A stretch of DNA of 64,000 nucleotides from Anisus vortex (lineage: Eukaryota > Mollusca > Gastropoda > Planorbidae): the NCBI GenBank assembly GCA_949126835.1, contig OX421502.1, positions 34,358,482 to 34,422,481 of the forward strand. Reading direction: 5' to 3'. This document shows positions 35,068 to 46,600 of this stretch, one piece after another. Positions within the stretch are counted from its first letter, which is position 1. Every line of letters starts with the position of its first letter. A program made the translations under genes and the position numbers. The notes beneath the pieces were generated by a model. The model ran no database searches. It saw only the letters and a list, made by a program, of their open reading frames with translations, and was not told the origin of the DNA.

Positions 35068-35345
35068 ACAAAGTAAGTAAGTAAAGTATCACGTCGGACC
35101 AAATTGATCCTCAGGGCCGATGAAGCAGCTTTCAACAGCTTGTGTAGCCCCGGAAAACTATGGGGGTTGTGTGGCCAGCACAATGCACAGCCGCCTTTTA
35201 CAACAACTAAGATTAAGTACCCGTCAGAGCTGGGTACACTCAGGGACATCCTCCACACCCGGGAAAGAAATCCTAAGCCGTCACAAGGATTCCAACCCAG
35301 GACCTTTGGTACGCCTGCCGAACGCGCTGCCAACCGTGACACGTG
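35068..35345 (-). mobile_element. tRNA-derived SINE
   Basis: The minus strand has GGCAGCGCGTTCGGCAGGCG, a B-box-like GGGTTGGAATCC, GGAGGATGTCCCTGAGTGTA, the GGCCACACAACC block and a TACTTTACTTACTTAC end. Confidence 0.82.
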
Positions 35346-35470
35346 GACACAGACATAAGAGACAGTAAACATACACCAATCATATAATTCACGCTTCAAA
35401 AAAATTTACACATAAACTAACTAACTATCTTATTCATTTTGCTTCCTTCACTAAATTTAAACATCGCGCA

Positions 35471-35750
35471 ATTCACCCATCACCTTATTCATCCATCACT
35501 GAAGTCACCCATAATAATAATAATAATAATTGATCATTTATATAGCGCCTCACTCCATGCTAATGCAAGCATGCTCAGCGCGCTGATAAAAACGAAACGA
35601 CATCATCACTTGTTTCACACATCACTGAATTCACTAATCTTGAAATTCACCCATCACCTTATTCATCCATCACTGAAGTCACCCATCACTTGTTTCACAC
35701 ATCACTGAATTCACTAATCTTGAAATTCACCCATCATCTCTTTCATCCAC
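35471..35750. repeat. 80-bp tandem duplication, one unit carrying an insertion
   Basis: Unit 2 (35645-35724) is 80 bp. Unit 1 (35471-35644) is the same sequence interrupted by 94 bp. A third partial unit follows. This gives an occupied and an empty target site side by side. Confidence 0.88.
35512..35605 (-). mobile_element. 94-bp SINE-tail insertion
   Basis: The minus strand starts GTCGTTTCGTTTTTATCAGC, continues GCGCTGAGCATGCTTGCATT and GGCGCTATATAAATGATCAA, and ends in (TTA)n. It matches the last ~90 bp of 23907-24085 and is absent from the neighbouring duplicate unit. Confidence 0.82.
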
Positions 35751-36169
35751 CCTTATCGAAATTTAACTTGATTCAGTTCTATCGCCAACCAAGACGTCTG
35801 CGTCCCCTGGACGATGCAGCTTGACCCCCGGGCAGGAGCCACCCCCCCACCAGGATTTCATATCTTAATGACATCCTTTAAGGAATTAAATTCATTGGAA
35901 AGAAAAGCTTCTTTTTTAAAACGTATAATGTGTGAGCTATTAACATTAGGAACAAACATTTAACTTAGGCTTACTATTATGTAAGTGATGCCAGTACAAA
36001 TGTAATGCATACATTATAATACTATTTCTCTGCATGGTTTGTATTGCATAGAATGGAGTTGTGAGTGTCAAATATTTTATTGTATGCCAAGCTAAATTTC
36101 TTTTTTTTTTTTTATATAAAAACATGTATACATTTAATATAATGGCATATAATATAATATAATGGCAAG

Positions 36170-36445
36170 TTTAAATTTTGGGGGCAGCGAGTTCAACTGG
36201 CATATTAAATGTTCTGGGTTGGAATCCTGGTGAAAGCCAGGATTTATTTCCCCGGGGTTATGAAAGGGGTCCCTGAGTCTGCCCAGCTCTGATGGGTACC
36301 TGACCATAGTTGGGGGTAAAGTAAATGCGGTTGGGCATTGTGCTGGCCACACAATCCCCATTGTTCGCCGTGGCCACGGAAACGGATGAACGCTGCTGCA
36401 CCGGCACTATGGATCGATTTTGTCGAACGCGAAACTTAACTTTAC
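36170..36445 (+). mobile_element. tRNA-derived SINE
   Basis: GGGCAGCGAGTTCAACTGGC, CTGGGTTGGAATCC (B-box variant), CCCAGCTCTGATGGGTACCT, GCCGTGGCCACGG and a TTAACTTTACTTTG end. Diverged but complete. Confidence 0.82.
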
Positions 36446-36904
36446 TTTGTTGTTAAATTTTAAGTTTAAATGTGATACAGTGATAAGGCTCTATTAAATA
36501 ATAATATATAAACAACAACAACTAATATATAAAGCAAGTCGTGAAAATGTTAATTAATAATGAAATAATGAAGATATTTAATAATGAAGTCATATGCAGC
36601 GTATTCAAAGAAACGTATGAAGCTGTTCGTTAAATTCTCTTGAAATATAGATCTATGTTTGCATGTGCGCCACATAAGTTTGTTAGCCTACATTTTTCTA
36701 GCAAGCCACGGCCAGCGAGAAATGGCAAAAAAAAAAGGTTAGCACTAATCGGATTATATGCCAGGAAAATAATCAGATCAACTGGATTATGTTTGAATAA
36801 TTGTATTATTAATGAAGGAAATGTTTTTTTAAATAATATATTTTTGTGAGGCTCGTTACACTGCTACTTTTTTACAAGTTTCAATTTTTACAAAAAAACA
36901 TGCC

Positions 36905-37020
36905 GTGTGAACGGACGTCACATGTACAAGACAAGCTAACGTCACATGTAAAGACAAGCAGGCGTCACGTGTACACACTAGCAGACATCACATGTACGCA
37001 CGAGCAGACGTCAAGTCTAT
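36905..37020. repeat. ~24-bp degenerate repeat carrying CRE half-sites and E-boxes
   Basis: Five units of ACGTCACATGTAC-ACAAGCAG type. Each has an ACGTCA-like half-site touching CACATG or CACGTG. Confidence 0.7.
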
Positions 37021-37734
37021 TCTCATCTCTGACTCAAAACACTCTTCATCAACCATGCTTAGGCAACGACCTGCCGATTACGTACAAGTCTATAAATAGA
37101 ACGGGAATTCTCCCAGAGCATTACATTTTTGTCACGGTGATTATTTCAATATCGGACAACTATTCAATGCCCGCATATTATACAAATCTTAAAAGCTCCC
37201 AAGGATTAAACATACGAATTATACTAATCCGCTTTGCACCGTCGCCTCGGGAAGATTAAAGTGAGTGTGATGAAGCCATAAAATGTCGGAATGTCACCTT
37301 GTCCAAAATGTCAGCGATGACATAAAATTCTAGCAAAATCCAAAGATTTTTCTTTTTTTTCTGTGTATTTTTTGTTGTTGTTTTTTTTCCACCTTACTGT
37401 CCATTTTTCAGAAAACTCTGCTCCCGAATCTTAATTCCGAATCAAAGTTGGCGGAAATTTAAGAATATATTTTTTTTTTCTTTAAAAAAAAAAGCGCCAA
37501 TAAGAGATTTGCTAAGTAGGTCAGCACGATCTGACGTCACGAGTCCCTATAACATAGGGAAATTTTCTAAAGAAGGCGCGTCTGTGTTATGTAACATATC
37601 CTTAGTGGTTCCTGCGTAAGGATTTAGTCAGTTAATAGCTTATGATTTATTTTTGTTTATACATAGATTTGTAGTTATTTTGTACATTATGCTTGTTGAC
37701 AGCGCTATACAAATGTCATTATTATCATTGAAGG

Positions 37735-38010
37735 GGCTACGGTGGACGTGCGGCAGCGCGTTCGGCTGGAGTACCGAAGGACCGGGTTCGAATCCTTTTG
37801 CAGGCTAGGATTTTCTCCCGGGTCTGGAGGGTGTCCCTGACTCTACCCAGCTCTGATGGGTACCTGACCTTAGTTGGGGTAAAGTAAAGGCGACTGTGCA
37901 TAGTGTTGGCCACACAATCCCCTAGTATGCCGTGGCCACAGAAACTGGTGAACGCTGCTTCACCGAACCTATTGATACAAACGTTCCGACGTGTTCTTTA
38001 CTTTACTTTT
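37735..38010 (+). mobile_element. Near-full-length tRNA-derived SINE
   Basis: CGTGCGGCAGCGCGTTCGGC (A-box region), ACCGGGTTCGAATCC (B box), GAGGGTGTCCCTGACTCTAC, GGGTACCTGACCTTAGTTGG, GCCACACAATCC and a TTCTTTACTTTACTTTT end. This is the clearest reference copy in the window. Confidence 0.88.
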
Positions 38011-38879
38011 ACGTTTTCGATGTAAGCAATTGTTTAATAAATTGTCATGTGTATTTCATGGATAAATATTTGAAGTAATCAGTTGGTATATAAACAGTGC
38101 AGCCAGTGGCCATGATACAAGACTGACAAAGGTTTTATCCCAACACATTCAATTGTAAAAGGCAAAAACGTAAATTGATGAATTGTCTGCGACGCTTAAA
38201 AAATGTAAGCCATGACATCATTTATTTATGCGTAGCCTACCTCAATATGGCTTCTGGTTCCGGTTACTGTCACTAAGGGAGTATTCATTGTACTGTTTAT
38301 GATTTGTATCTTCTCTCAAATTTCCTCCAATCTTGCCAGCCAACAATAAACTACTCCCTCCATCATAGCGGTCTCCGCTACCAATAACTACTTAACGGGC
38401 TTGAATAACCTTGGGGGTGGAGTCCCCAACGATTGAACAGAACAGAAGTTTATGACTTCATAAATTTCCTTTATTTATAGATCGCTTCCATGAAGCGGTA
38501 ACTTCATCCCAAACACAAATTTGACTGGAATGACCAGTTCTGATCCACACCTGGTACTGTGTACTGTGGACAGTAATCGATACTTTGGAATCCCGCCCCA
38601 CCAACCCCCACAACCATCAAGAGATGGACTGACCACTAAACGGTTTTATAGTCGACTGTTGAAAGTTCAATTTCAACATATTTATTATAACCCTGCCCGT
38701 TTTAAGGATCTATATAAGATTCTAAAACCATTAATCTACCACGATATTTAAATCTTATTGAATTGTTTTTAATGGTTCAATTATTTGGAGCCAAGCATCC
38801 TTACAAAATCTGATAAGTACTTTTATAATAATAGGCATTGAACTGTATGGCTGTAAGGTGAAGGACTAAGACCAAAATA
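38011..38879. other. No gene seen
   Basis: Non-coding. No element recognised. Confidence 0.5.
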
Positions 38880-39011
38880 GCTAACTCGATCGATTGAGAG
38901 AGAGAGAGAGAGCGAGAGAGGGAGTGAGTGAGAGAGTAAGAGAGAGGAGGTAAATAGAGGTTGTAAATAGATCGACAAACAGTCAGAGAGACAGACGGAT
39001 TAGACATATAG

Positions 39012-39044
<33 letters not shown>

Positions 39045-39620
39045 TAGAGATATTTTAAAAGATATGTAATTAGATAAATAAATAAATAAATAGATAAATA
39101 GATAGATAGATAAATAGCTAAATAGCTAAATAGCTAAATAGATAAATAGATAAATAGATAAATAGATAAATAGATAAATAGATAAATAGATAAATAGATA
39201 AATAGATAAATAGATAAATAGATAAATAGATAAATAGATAAATAGATAAATAGATAAATAGATAAATAGATAAATAGATAAATAGATAAATAGATAAATA
39301 GATAAATAGATAAATAGATAAATAGATAAATAGATAAATAGATAAATAGATAAATAGATAAATAGATAAAAAGATAAAAAGATACATAGATACATAGATA
39401 AATAGATACACAGATAAACAGATAGAGAAAAGGATAAATAGATAAATAGATAAAAAATTATAAAGATAGCCAGACAGAAAGAGAGAGATAAACTGATTTA
39501 TAGCTTAGATAGATACATAGACATATAAATTAATAGATAGATAGATAGAGATACATTAATAGATAGATATATAGATAGATAGATAGATAGACAGACATAC
39601 AGACAGACAGACATTGATGT
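38880..39620. repeat. Compound microsatellite, mainly (ATAAATAG)n
   Basis: GA run (38895-38945), TA run (39017-39044), about 30 or more copies of the 8-bp unit ATAAATAG (39118-39370), then degenerate GATA repeats to about 39615. [12 protein letters not shown] ORFs on the minus strand are artefacts. Confidence 0.95.
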
Positions 39621-39689
39621 ATAGATTACTTGATGTAAAGCTAAAGAGATTCTCAACAGTTGACCAGACATGTCCAGGCAGAAAAGCCT

Positions 39690-39708
39690 GCCCCCCCCCC
39701 CCCCCCCC
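39690..39708. repeat. C homopolymer of ~19
   Basis: A single long C run. The GC-richer sequence after it to 40020 has short ORFs but nothing I recognise. Confidence 0.9.
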
Positions 39709-40167
39709 ATAAACAAGGACTTGCCCTGGCCTGGTCGTCTGTTCCCTCCACTTCAAATCTCCTGGGATCTGATTTAGGGTCTCCAATGTCAAGGGCAGAG
39801 CGTCCGTCAGTAAGTTTACAACAGCAGACGAACAGTGGATGCACTAGCCACAACTGTAACAACCACATTCACTCGATTTCCTCTTCCTTGGCATTCTGGG
39901 AAAGAAATTGAAACGAGACTAATGCACGTGTCGCCATTCCAGGGCCGGGCCCCGTCATGTTTACGGTACCTTAGAGAAATGGACTTTAGAGCCACATTAA
40001 ATACAGTCGGAGGCCATTAGGCGTATTTTTCGTTTTATCTAATTTAAGAGAGCCCCTTGATTTACAAAAATGGTTTGTTATTGACGTATATCGTGGGGCA
40101 GGATCTGTGGTGGTGACGTCATAGTCAAGCGATTCGAATTCCCCGCTTCACCCATCCCAAGATAGTA

Positions 40168-40651
40168 CAGTAGAAGTCCGATAATTCGGCACGTTCGGGA
40201 CCGGCTCCATGCCGGACTACCAAAAATTCCGGTCTATCGGGCGGTGCCCCTTCTTTTTAGTGTAGGCTTTGCCGTAAAACAAATGTACTTTGTTTTTTTA
40301 ACTATATACATACATAAATCGTAATTATTAGAACAATTAGGTAAATAATTAAACTAAAAATACAGTATAAAAAGACAACAAAGTTTATTTTACATTTACT
40401 GTAAAACATATTTCATTAGATTTTACAAAGTTTGTTTTTTTTATTTTTGGCGTTTAGTATAAAATTTATTTATACCAAGCGCTTCCGGATGATCCCGAAC
40501 TACCCCGAAAACTTCCGAATAGCTCTCGAGCGTTTTATTTGCATTAAAGACACACTTTTGGAGAAAACCAAAATTTTTACAATTTTCCGCAGTGATGCCG
40601 GACTATCGGGCATTCCGGACTGTTGGATGCCGGACTAATGGACTTCTACTG
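40168..40651. mobile_element. pogo/Tigger-like MITE
   Basis: A 484-bp element with TA on both sides (40166-40167 and 40652-40653). It has inverted termini: it starts CAGTAGAAGTCCGATAATTC and the other end, read inward, starts CAGTAGAAGTCCATTAGTCC. The subterminal CCGGACTA motifs repeat. CAGT termini and a TA duplication fit the Tc1/mariner-pogo group. No transposase remains. Confidence 0.85.
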
Positions 40652-41357
40652 TAACTATGACGCCACTCCCCCCCCCCCTTAATTCTATCACCAACGCACC
40701 TGTGACAAAGTCTTCTGCTCTGTGTCTGTATTTATGTCACTGTAACCTGTCTCCGCTTCACACATGTGTAATTATTCCCGAATAGTCAATAGATTCATTT
40801 TTAACTTCAAGATACCAGAGTATTGTCTTTATAGAGATGGGGAGGGGAGGGGGGCAGTACAATCTTTATTAATTGAATCATTGCTTGAGCACAACCTTCC
40901 TCCCCCCTCTCTCTCTCTCTTTCTCTCTCTCTCCATCTCGCCCTCCTTTTATCCCTCCTCTCCAAAACATAATATCTGATTGTACTGCAATAAAGTAACA
41001 CTAAAGGTTTCAACAGAAAAATTTCCCAAGTGTGCCTTGAAAGAGTTATATACGGTCGATATTTTAAGTCCCCTGTTGGGGGGAACCCAAGTGTAGGTCA
41101 GCTAGCTTGATTCGGCCTTCTCGTTTTTTATTGTGGTTTTTTTTCTGTTAGGGAGTGAATGGTTGAGGAGAAGGGCTTAATGGTAAATGAATGGAGTTTT
41201 TTTTAAACAATATTTTTTTTTTAACATTCTCGATTGCAACCCCGTGAAACATAATGCCAGGAAGGCTTATTGCAGAGTGAAAGAAACTTATAACATTGTA
41301 TATTTTTTTGTCGTTTCGGAAATTCCGAAAAGGTTACTCCGTTCTGTATATTTCTTT

Positions 41358-41675
41358 CCAGAGACTATAATCAGATGGACCGCTTGCTCTATTTTTTGAG
41401 CTTATATGTTCTTTTTTTTTTTCGTGCGCAACCATTAAAGCTGTCTTAAATGACTTTTACGCTCTTACGATTTCTTTAAAGGTTTCCGCTGTATACATCT
41501 TTCGATTTGATATTAATATTATTTTAATATTATTTTCCATAGAAAAAATCATAGCGAATCACTAAACCGGAAGTCAAGAGGACGTAGTGCAATCGGAAAT
41601 TCCGAAACTAAGTGTTTCAAGTTATGAAATAACAGAAATATCAAAGCAGGCGGTCCATCTTATTACAGTGTTTGA
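41358..41675. mobile_element. 300-bp TIR MITE, copy B
   Basis: Diverged second copy of 22470-22769. The ends read CCAGAGACTATAATCAGATG and, inward from the other side, ATCAAACACTGTAATAAGATG. The body block GGACCGCTTGCTCTATTTTT is conserved. ATTTCTT-type sequence flanks both sides. Confidence 0.7.
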
Positions 41676-41896
41676 TATTTCTTAGCCTAGAGAATTGTAT
41701 CCGTGGTATATGTATGTTTTTGTTCCTCAATGTTCAATGCGCTCTCTGAGCAATACATTATGTCTGGTGGAAGCGCGCGTTATTTAAACAAAGTTGCTAT
41801 TATTACTTTTGAAATTTCGATTGTTAGTCGACTCCAGTTGACACCTTGTTGTGTATATGGTCACAATGTTATCACACGGAGAGATATTATGCGATA

Positions 41897-42085
41897 ACAA
41901 ATCCATACAAGTACTCTTTCTTCCCTAGTGGCAACCGAGCCTGGAATGGATTGTCTGAACTAAGCAGAAAAAACGTTAACTTAACATCATTTAAGACACT
42001 AATAAAAATGCAAGACTAGACATTATTTTATAAGCGTAGGACGCAAAAATCTTCTTTATAAAAGGAGCGTCTGTAATATTAAATA
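41897..42085 (+). mobile_element. 5'-truncated LINE, 3' end
   Basis: FFP block (TACTCTTTCTTCCC), GCCTGGAATGGATTGTCTG, CACTAATAAAAATGCAAGAC, and a hairpin with a mutated inner stem. It ends about 150 bp before the LTR element. A GT run separates them. Confidence 0.78.
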
Positions 42086-42238
42086 TTAACGGCCTTATAT
42101 AAAAGTTATCCAAATAAGTTAGAACTTCTGATACACATAGAGAGTTTAAAGGTCATCTTAAACGTCCTTTTATTGTGTGTGTGTGTCTCTCTCTCTATGA
42201 AAGTGTCAACCCTAACAGCACACAATCTTGATATATAT

Positions 42239-43273
42239 TGTTACGAAACGTAAATTCCCTACATTGTAACGTTAATAAACCAACTAAATCATTTAAGCGA
42301 ATTGCGTTTAAACGATACAAAATATTTCTCAGCTCACGGTTTTCCCCGGGTTTTTCCTAACCTAATTTGAGCATTATTGTTTTTTATTAACCTCGATAAA
42401 AACATGAACTGTTCACGCGAGTACAGCATGTCAAGGTCGATCGGTCTCTCCTTATTTTGTTAGAGCATTATTGCTTGTTCTTAATAAAAATTATTTTGAT
42501 CACGCAGTCAACATGCAGGCTTGATTAAAATATTCGTGTCACTAGACTGTCTGGTTTTTCCAACGATTGACCCGTAATATATTTCTACGCAATTCGACAC
42601 TTTAGTCAGTTCTTGGCTTGCATTCGATCTAGTAACATCAAATATTCTCCGCTCTGAGTATCATTTCTATTTGATTTGTTTGATGGAAAATTTATTATTC
42701 TACTATTAACTACAATGCTATATGTTCATTGAGGATATTCATTACTAATTGGAATATGTGTATTTCTTGATTGTGTATATAATATTATTTGGATTCCTAC
42801 TGGATTGATGTTGTAAATTAAACCAAATTTATCGTTGCTTTCTACACAACTTGGTTAACGTCAATATTTCAACGTTATATACATGTGTGTATGTGTAATA
42901 TTTATACAACTATTTTAATAATCTACACTACCACTCAACATCGAGGTTCTTGCTGTATAATATGAGCCACACCAATAATTATACATGAAGTAAATCAACT
43001 GAAAACTCTAAAGCTACGTTATGTGAATTGCCAGGGGATACTAAGAACCACGGAATACTCTAGACAACTACAAATAAACTTCAGAATGATATAATAAGAT
43101 CTTCACTAATACAAGGATACTCACACTAATAATAACAATACTATAACTATTATTTTCATAAATTGAATGGGGGCTCTAGCCGTAATAACATTATAAATCA
43201 TAATTATACTTGTGTGATATAAATAGAAGGTCTCATCCATAATTTATTATGGTGAATAAATTGCCTTGTAATA
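42239..43273 (+). repeat. 5' LTR of element 2
   Basis: 1035 bp, from TGTTACGAAACG to CTTGTAATA. The ends form a short imperfect inverted repeat (TGTTAC/GTAATA). It starts with a small hairpin, TTACG-AAA-CGTAA. It differs from the 3' LTR only at 42491 (T here, A at 48401). Confidence 0.95.
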
Positions 43274-43276
43274 AAA

Positions 43277-43294
43277 TGGGTTTTGCTCGTCAGT
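43277..43294 (+). promoter_or_regulatory. Candidate primer-binding site of element 2
   Basis: TGGGTTTTGCTCGTCAGT begins three bases after the LTR. Its TGG start is as expected, but I cannot match it to a named tRNA. It differs from the site proposed for element 1. Confidence 0.4.
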
Positions 43295-43677
43295 GATTTA
43301 CTAACAAACGTTTAGAGGATTTGCTTCAACTTCAAGAATCGTTATACTATTTACACAAACTATTTACAACTGCCGTAATACATACTCGTAACTTGGATGG
43401 ATTGTGTTGGAAAATATGAACAATATACAATATACTAAAGATTGTGATTGAATTGAACATTGCTATTGAGAATCGGAAAACTTAACTATTCAGCCTGGAA
43501 AATTATCTTGTGTATTACCTTATCAAACAAAGTAACTCTAAGAAAGTATTATTTTTATGACCTTGTTGTGACAAATCTGAACTGTGTGGTGTAGTGAATT
43601 ATTCAAAGGACAGAAAGTAAGTTGGACACTTTTATTGTATTATTAACAAGATTTACAGTAACTTTTAATAATATAAA

Positions 43678-46600
43678 ATGGAAGCCACAAATAATCTTAC
43701 ATTGGATCCAGAGATATTTGATCTAACCTCAGAACAGCTTAATAAAATGTCAATGATACAATTAAAAGAATTGGCTAAATCATTGGGCATTTCTATCACA
43801 GAAACTAGGCCATCAAAAACTAAATTACTTCAAGAGGTAACTGAGTGTTTAAGAAAACAAGGTACACTAATTATTGAAGAAACTACTGCTAATGATAACA
43901 TTAATGATGAATCAGATGATGAATTACCTTTTCCTATAAAACAAAGAGTAAAGCATACAACTGGTGACTTAAGTGAAGAATTGAAATTTAAACTTGAGTT
44001 AAGAAAGATGGAATTAGAGATGGAAAGAGAAAGAGAAAACAAGAGAATTGAGATGGAAAGAGAGAGAGAAAGCCAGAGAATTGAGATGGAAAGAGAAATA
44101 GCAAGAGAGAAAATAGCAAGCCAAGAAAGAATTGAGATAGCAAGGTCTCGTACGTCAAATCATTCGAATGCAAACTCTGAAGCAGATGCAGAACTGTATA
44201 AGTTTAAGAAACATATTCCAGTTTTTGAAGATAATTCGGTGGAAGAGTTCTTCATGATTTTCGAGAGAAACGCTAGAGACTATCAATTTCCCGAGGGCAA
44301 GAAAGCTATACTCCTACGCTCAGCTCTGAACAAAGGAAAGGCACTTGATGTTGTATTAAGTCTTACTGAAGAGGAATTGTATGATTATGAACTGATCAAG
44401 AATAGAGTACTGCTAAGTTATGCATTAACACCTGAAAAATATAGAAAAGTGTTTCGTGAGTCTAAGAAAGAACAGGAACAATCCCATGTTGATTTTCTAA
44501 GACAGAAAAAGAAATATTTTGAAAGATGGATTCGATCCAAAGGTGTAAACAAAGACTTTGATAAATTAGCTAATCTTATGCTAATGGAAGACTTTAACAA
44601 TAACATCAGAGGTGATGTAAGAATACATTTAGCAGACAAAGGTGTAGAACAAGTAGAAACAGCAGCAGTGATGGCAGACGAATATGTTATTATCCATTCC
44701 AGCAATAAATTTACAACAGTTGATAAATCAAAATTCCAGAATCGAGATATGAAGGTAGAAAAGAAAACCATAAATCCAAATGAATCCTATCAATCAAAGA
44801 GACATCAGCAGAGCAATGAAGGTCCAACAAATTCCAAGCCAACCTGTAGCCATTGTAAACGAATTGGACATACTAAGGAAAAGTGCTGGATATTGAATGG
44901 GAACCCGAATAAAAAGAATGTTGTCTTATCGTATGTAGCAATGCCAAAACAAAGAACTCATGTAAATGTAAAGAAGGATATTAGAACTCAAACAGAGATA
45001 CCTAGTGCTAATGCAGATAACCTGACAAAACACACGTATCTAGGAAACTTGAAACCAGAAATAGTTCCTGAAATAGAGACAATGGTTTTCAATAATTCTA
45101 ATTCTAATCTGAGCTCCAAGGAGTCTATATCAGATAGAACCACCATGAGTACTAAACATACCTCTTACAAAAATAACTTGGATACAGATCTCATCGATAC
45201 TGAGATACCAAGCAATTGTTTACCATTCATTGAAGAAGGTACCGTGTCATCCATAATAAATGGTGTCACTAGTGAAAAGAACATCAGAATACTCCGTGAT
45301 ACAGGGGCTGAGGTTTCACTACTTTTAGAGAATACTGTTCCTACGTCACAATCGACATATACAGGACAGGATCTTACTATTCAAGGTGTATCAAGGAAAA
45401 ATGTACAAGTTCCTTTGCATCAAATACAGCTGAAGAGTGCGTACTTCACTGGAAATGTAGTTGTGGGTGTATACAAATCACTTCCGTTTAAAGGCGTTTC
45501 TTTAATACTGGGAAATGATATTGCTGGAGATGTGGTGCATTCCATATCCAAGAAAAAACAATACCTCAATAAAAGTGAGAGCTTTATCAAACCTATATGC
45601 ATCGTCACGAGAGGTATGGCCCAACAACAAAAGTCTGTCGAAACCATGTCAAAGTCAAAAATAGAACCAGAAATTGACCTACAGGCAACTTTCCTGGCTG
45701 ACATCTTGAGTGGTCCCTCAGTCAAGACTACTGAAAGTAATTTGTCACCTCGACAATTACTCCTATTAGAACAGAATAGAGATTCAGGAATTAAACACCT
45801 GAAGAAAAAGGTGATAACTGAACAGGAGGCAGAAATTAAAGGAAATGGATTTTTTCTGAAGGAGGGAATATTAATGCAAAAATGGAGAGATGTGAAATGT
45901 GATAATGACAATTGCAGAGAAGGAAGTCAGATTGTGGTACCAGCCATATATCGCAATGACATCTTACACATGGCTCATGACACGCCATATGCTGGTCATC
46001 TAGGAGTGAACAAGACTTACCGCCGAATTCTTCCGTACTTCTATTGGCCTGGACTACATCGTGACGTCACAAAATACTGCAAGTCATGCAATACATGCCA
46101 GATAGTTGGTAAACCTAACCAGACTATACCGGTAGCACCTCTAAAGCCAATACCTGCCTTTGCAGAACCATTTAGCCACTTGCTAATAGACTGTGTAGGT
46201 CCTTTGCCTAAAACAAAGACAGGACACCAGTACTTATTCACTATAATGTGCACTGCCACGAGATATCCTGAAGCTATTCCGCTACGCACCATTAACGCAG
46301 ATAAGATATCTGACGCATTGATTGCATTTTGTTCAAGATACGGTCTTCCAAAGACTATACAGTCAGACCAAGGATCTAACTTTACATCAAAGCTGTTTAA
46401 CCAGGTCTTAAAGAAACTAGGCATCCAACATGCAACTTCAACTGCGTACCATCCGCAAAGCCAAGGTGCCCTAGAAAGATATCATCAGACTCTGAAAACC
46501 ATGCTCCGCACATACTGTTTTGAGAACACTGAAGACTGGGATCGCGGTATTCCATTCGCTCTTTTCGCGACTAGAGAAACTGTGCAGGAATCTCTTGGAT

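Noticed and set aside
39118..39411. YLFIYLSI repeat ORFs that look like membrane helices
   Set aside because: Translation of (ATAAATAG)n. No gene context.
39653..40020. Overlapping ORFs in a GC-richer patch
   Set aside because: ORFs on both strands run through a C homopolymer. No splice sites or family match could be supported.
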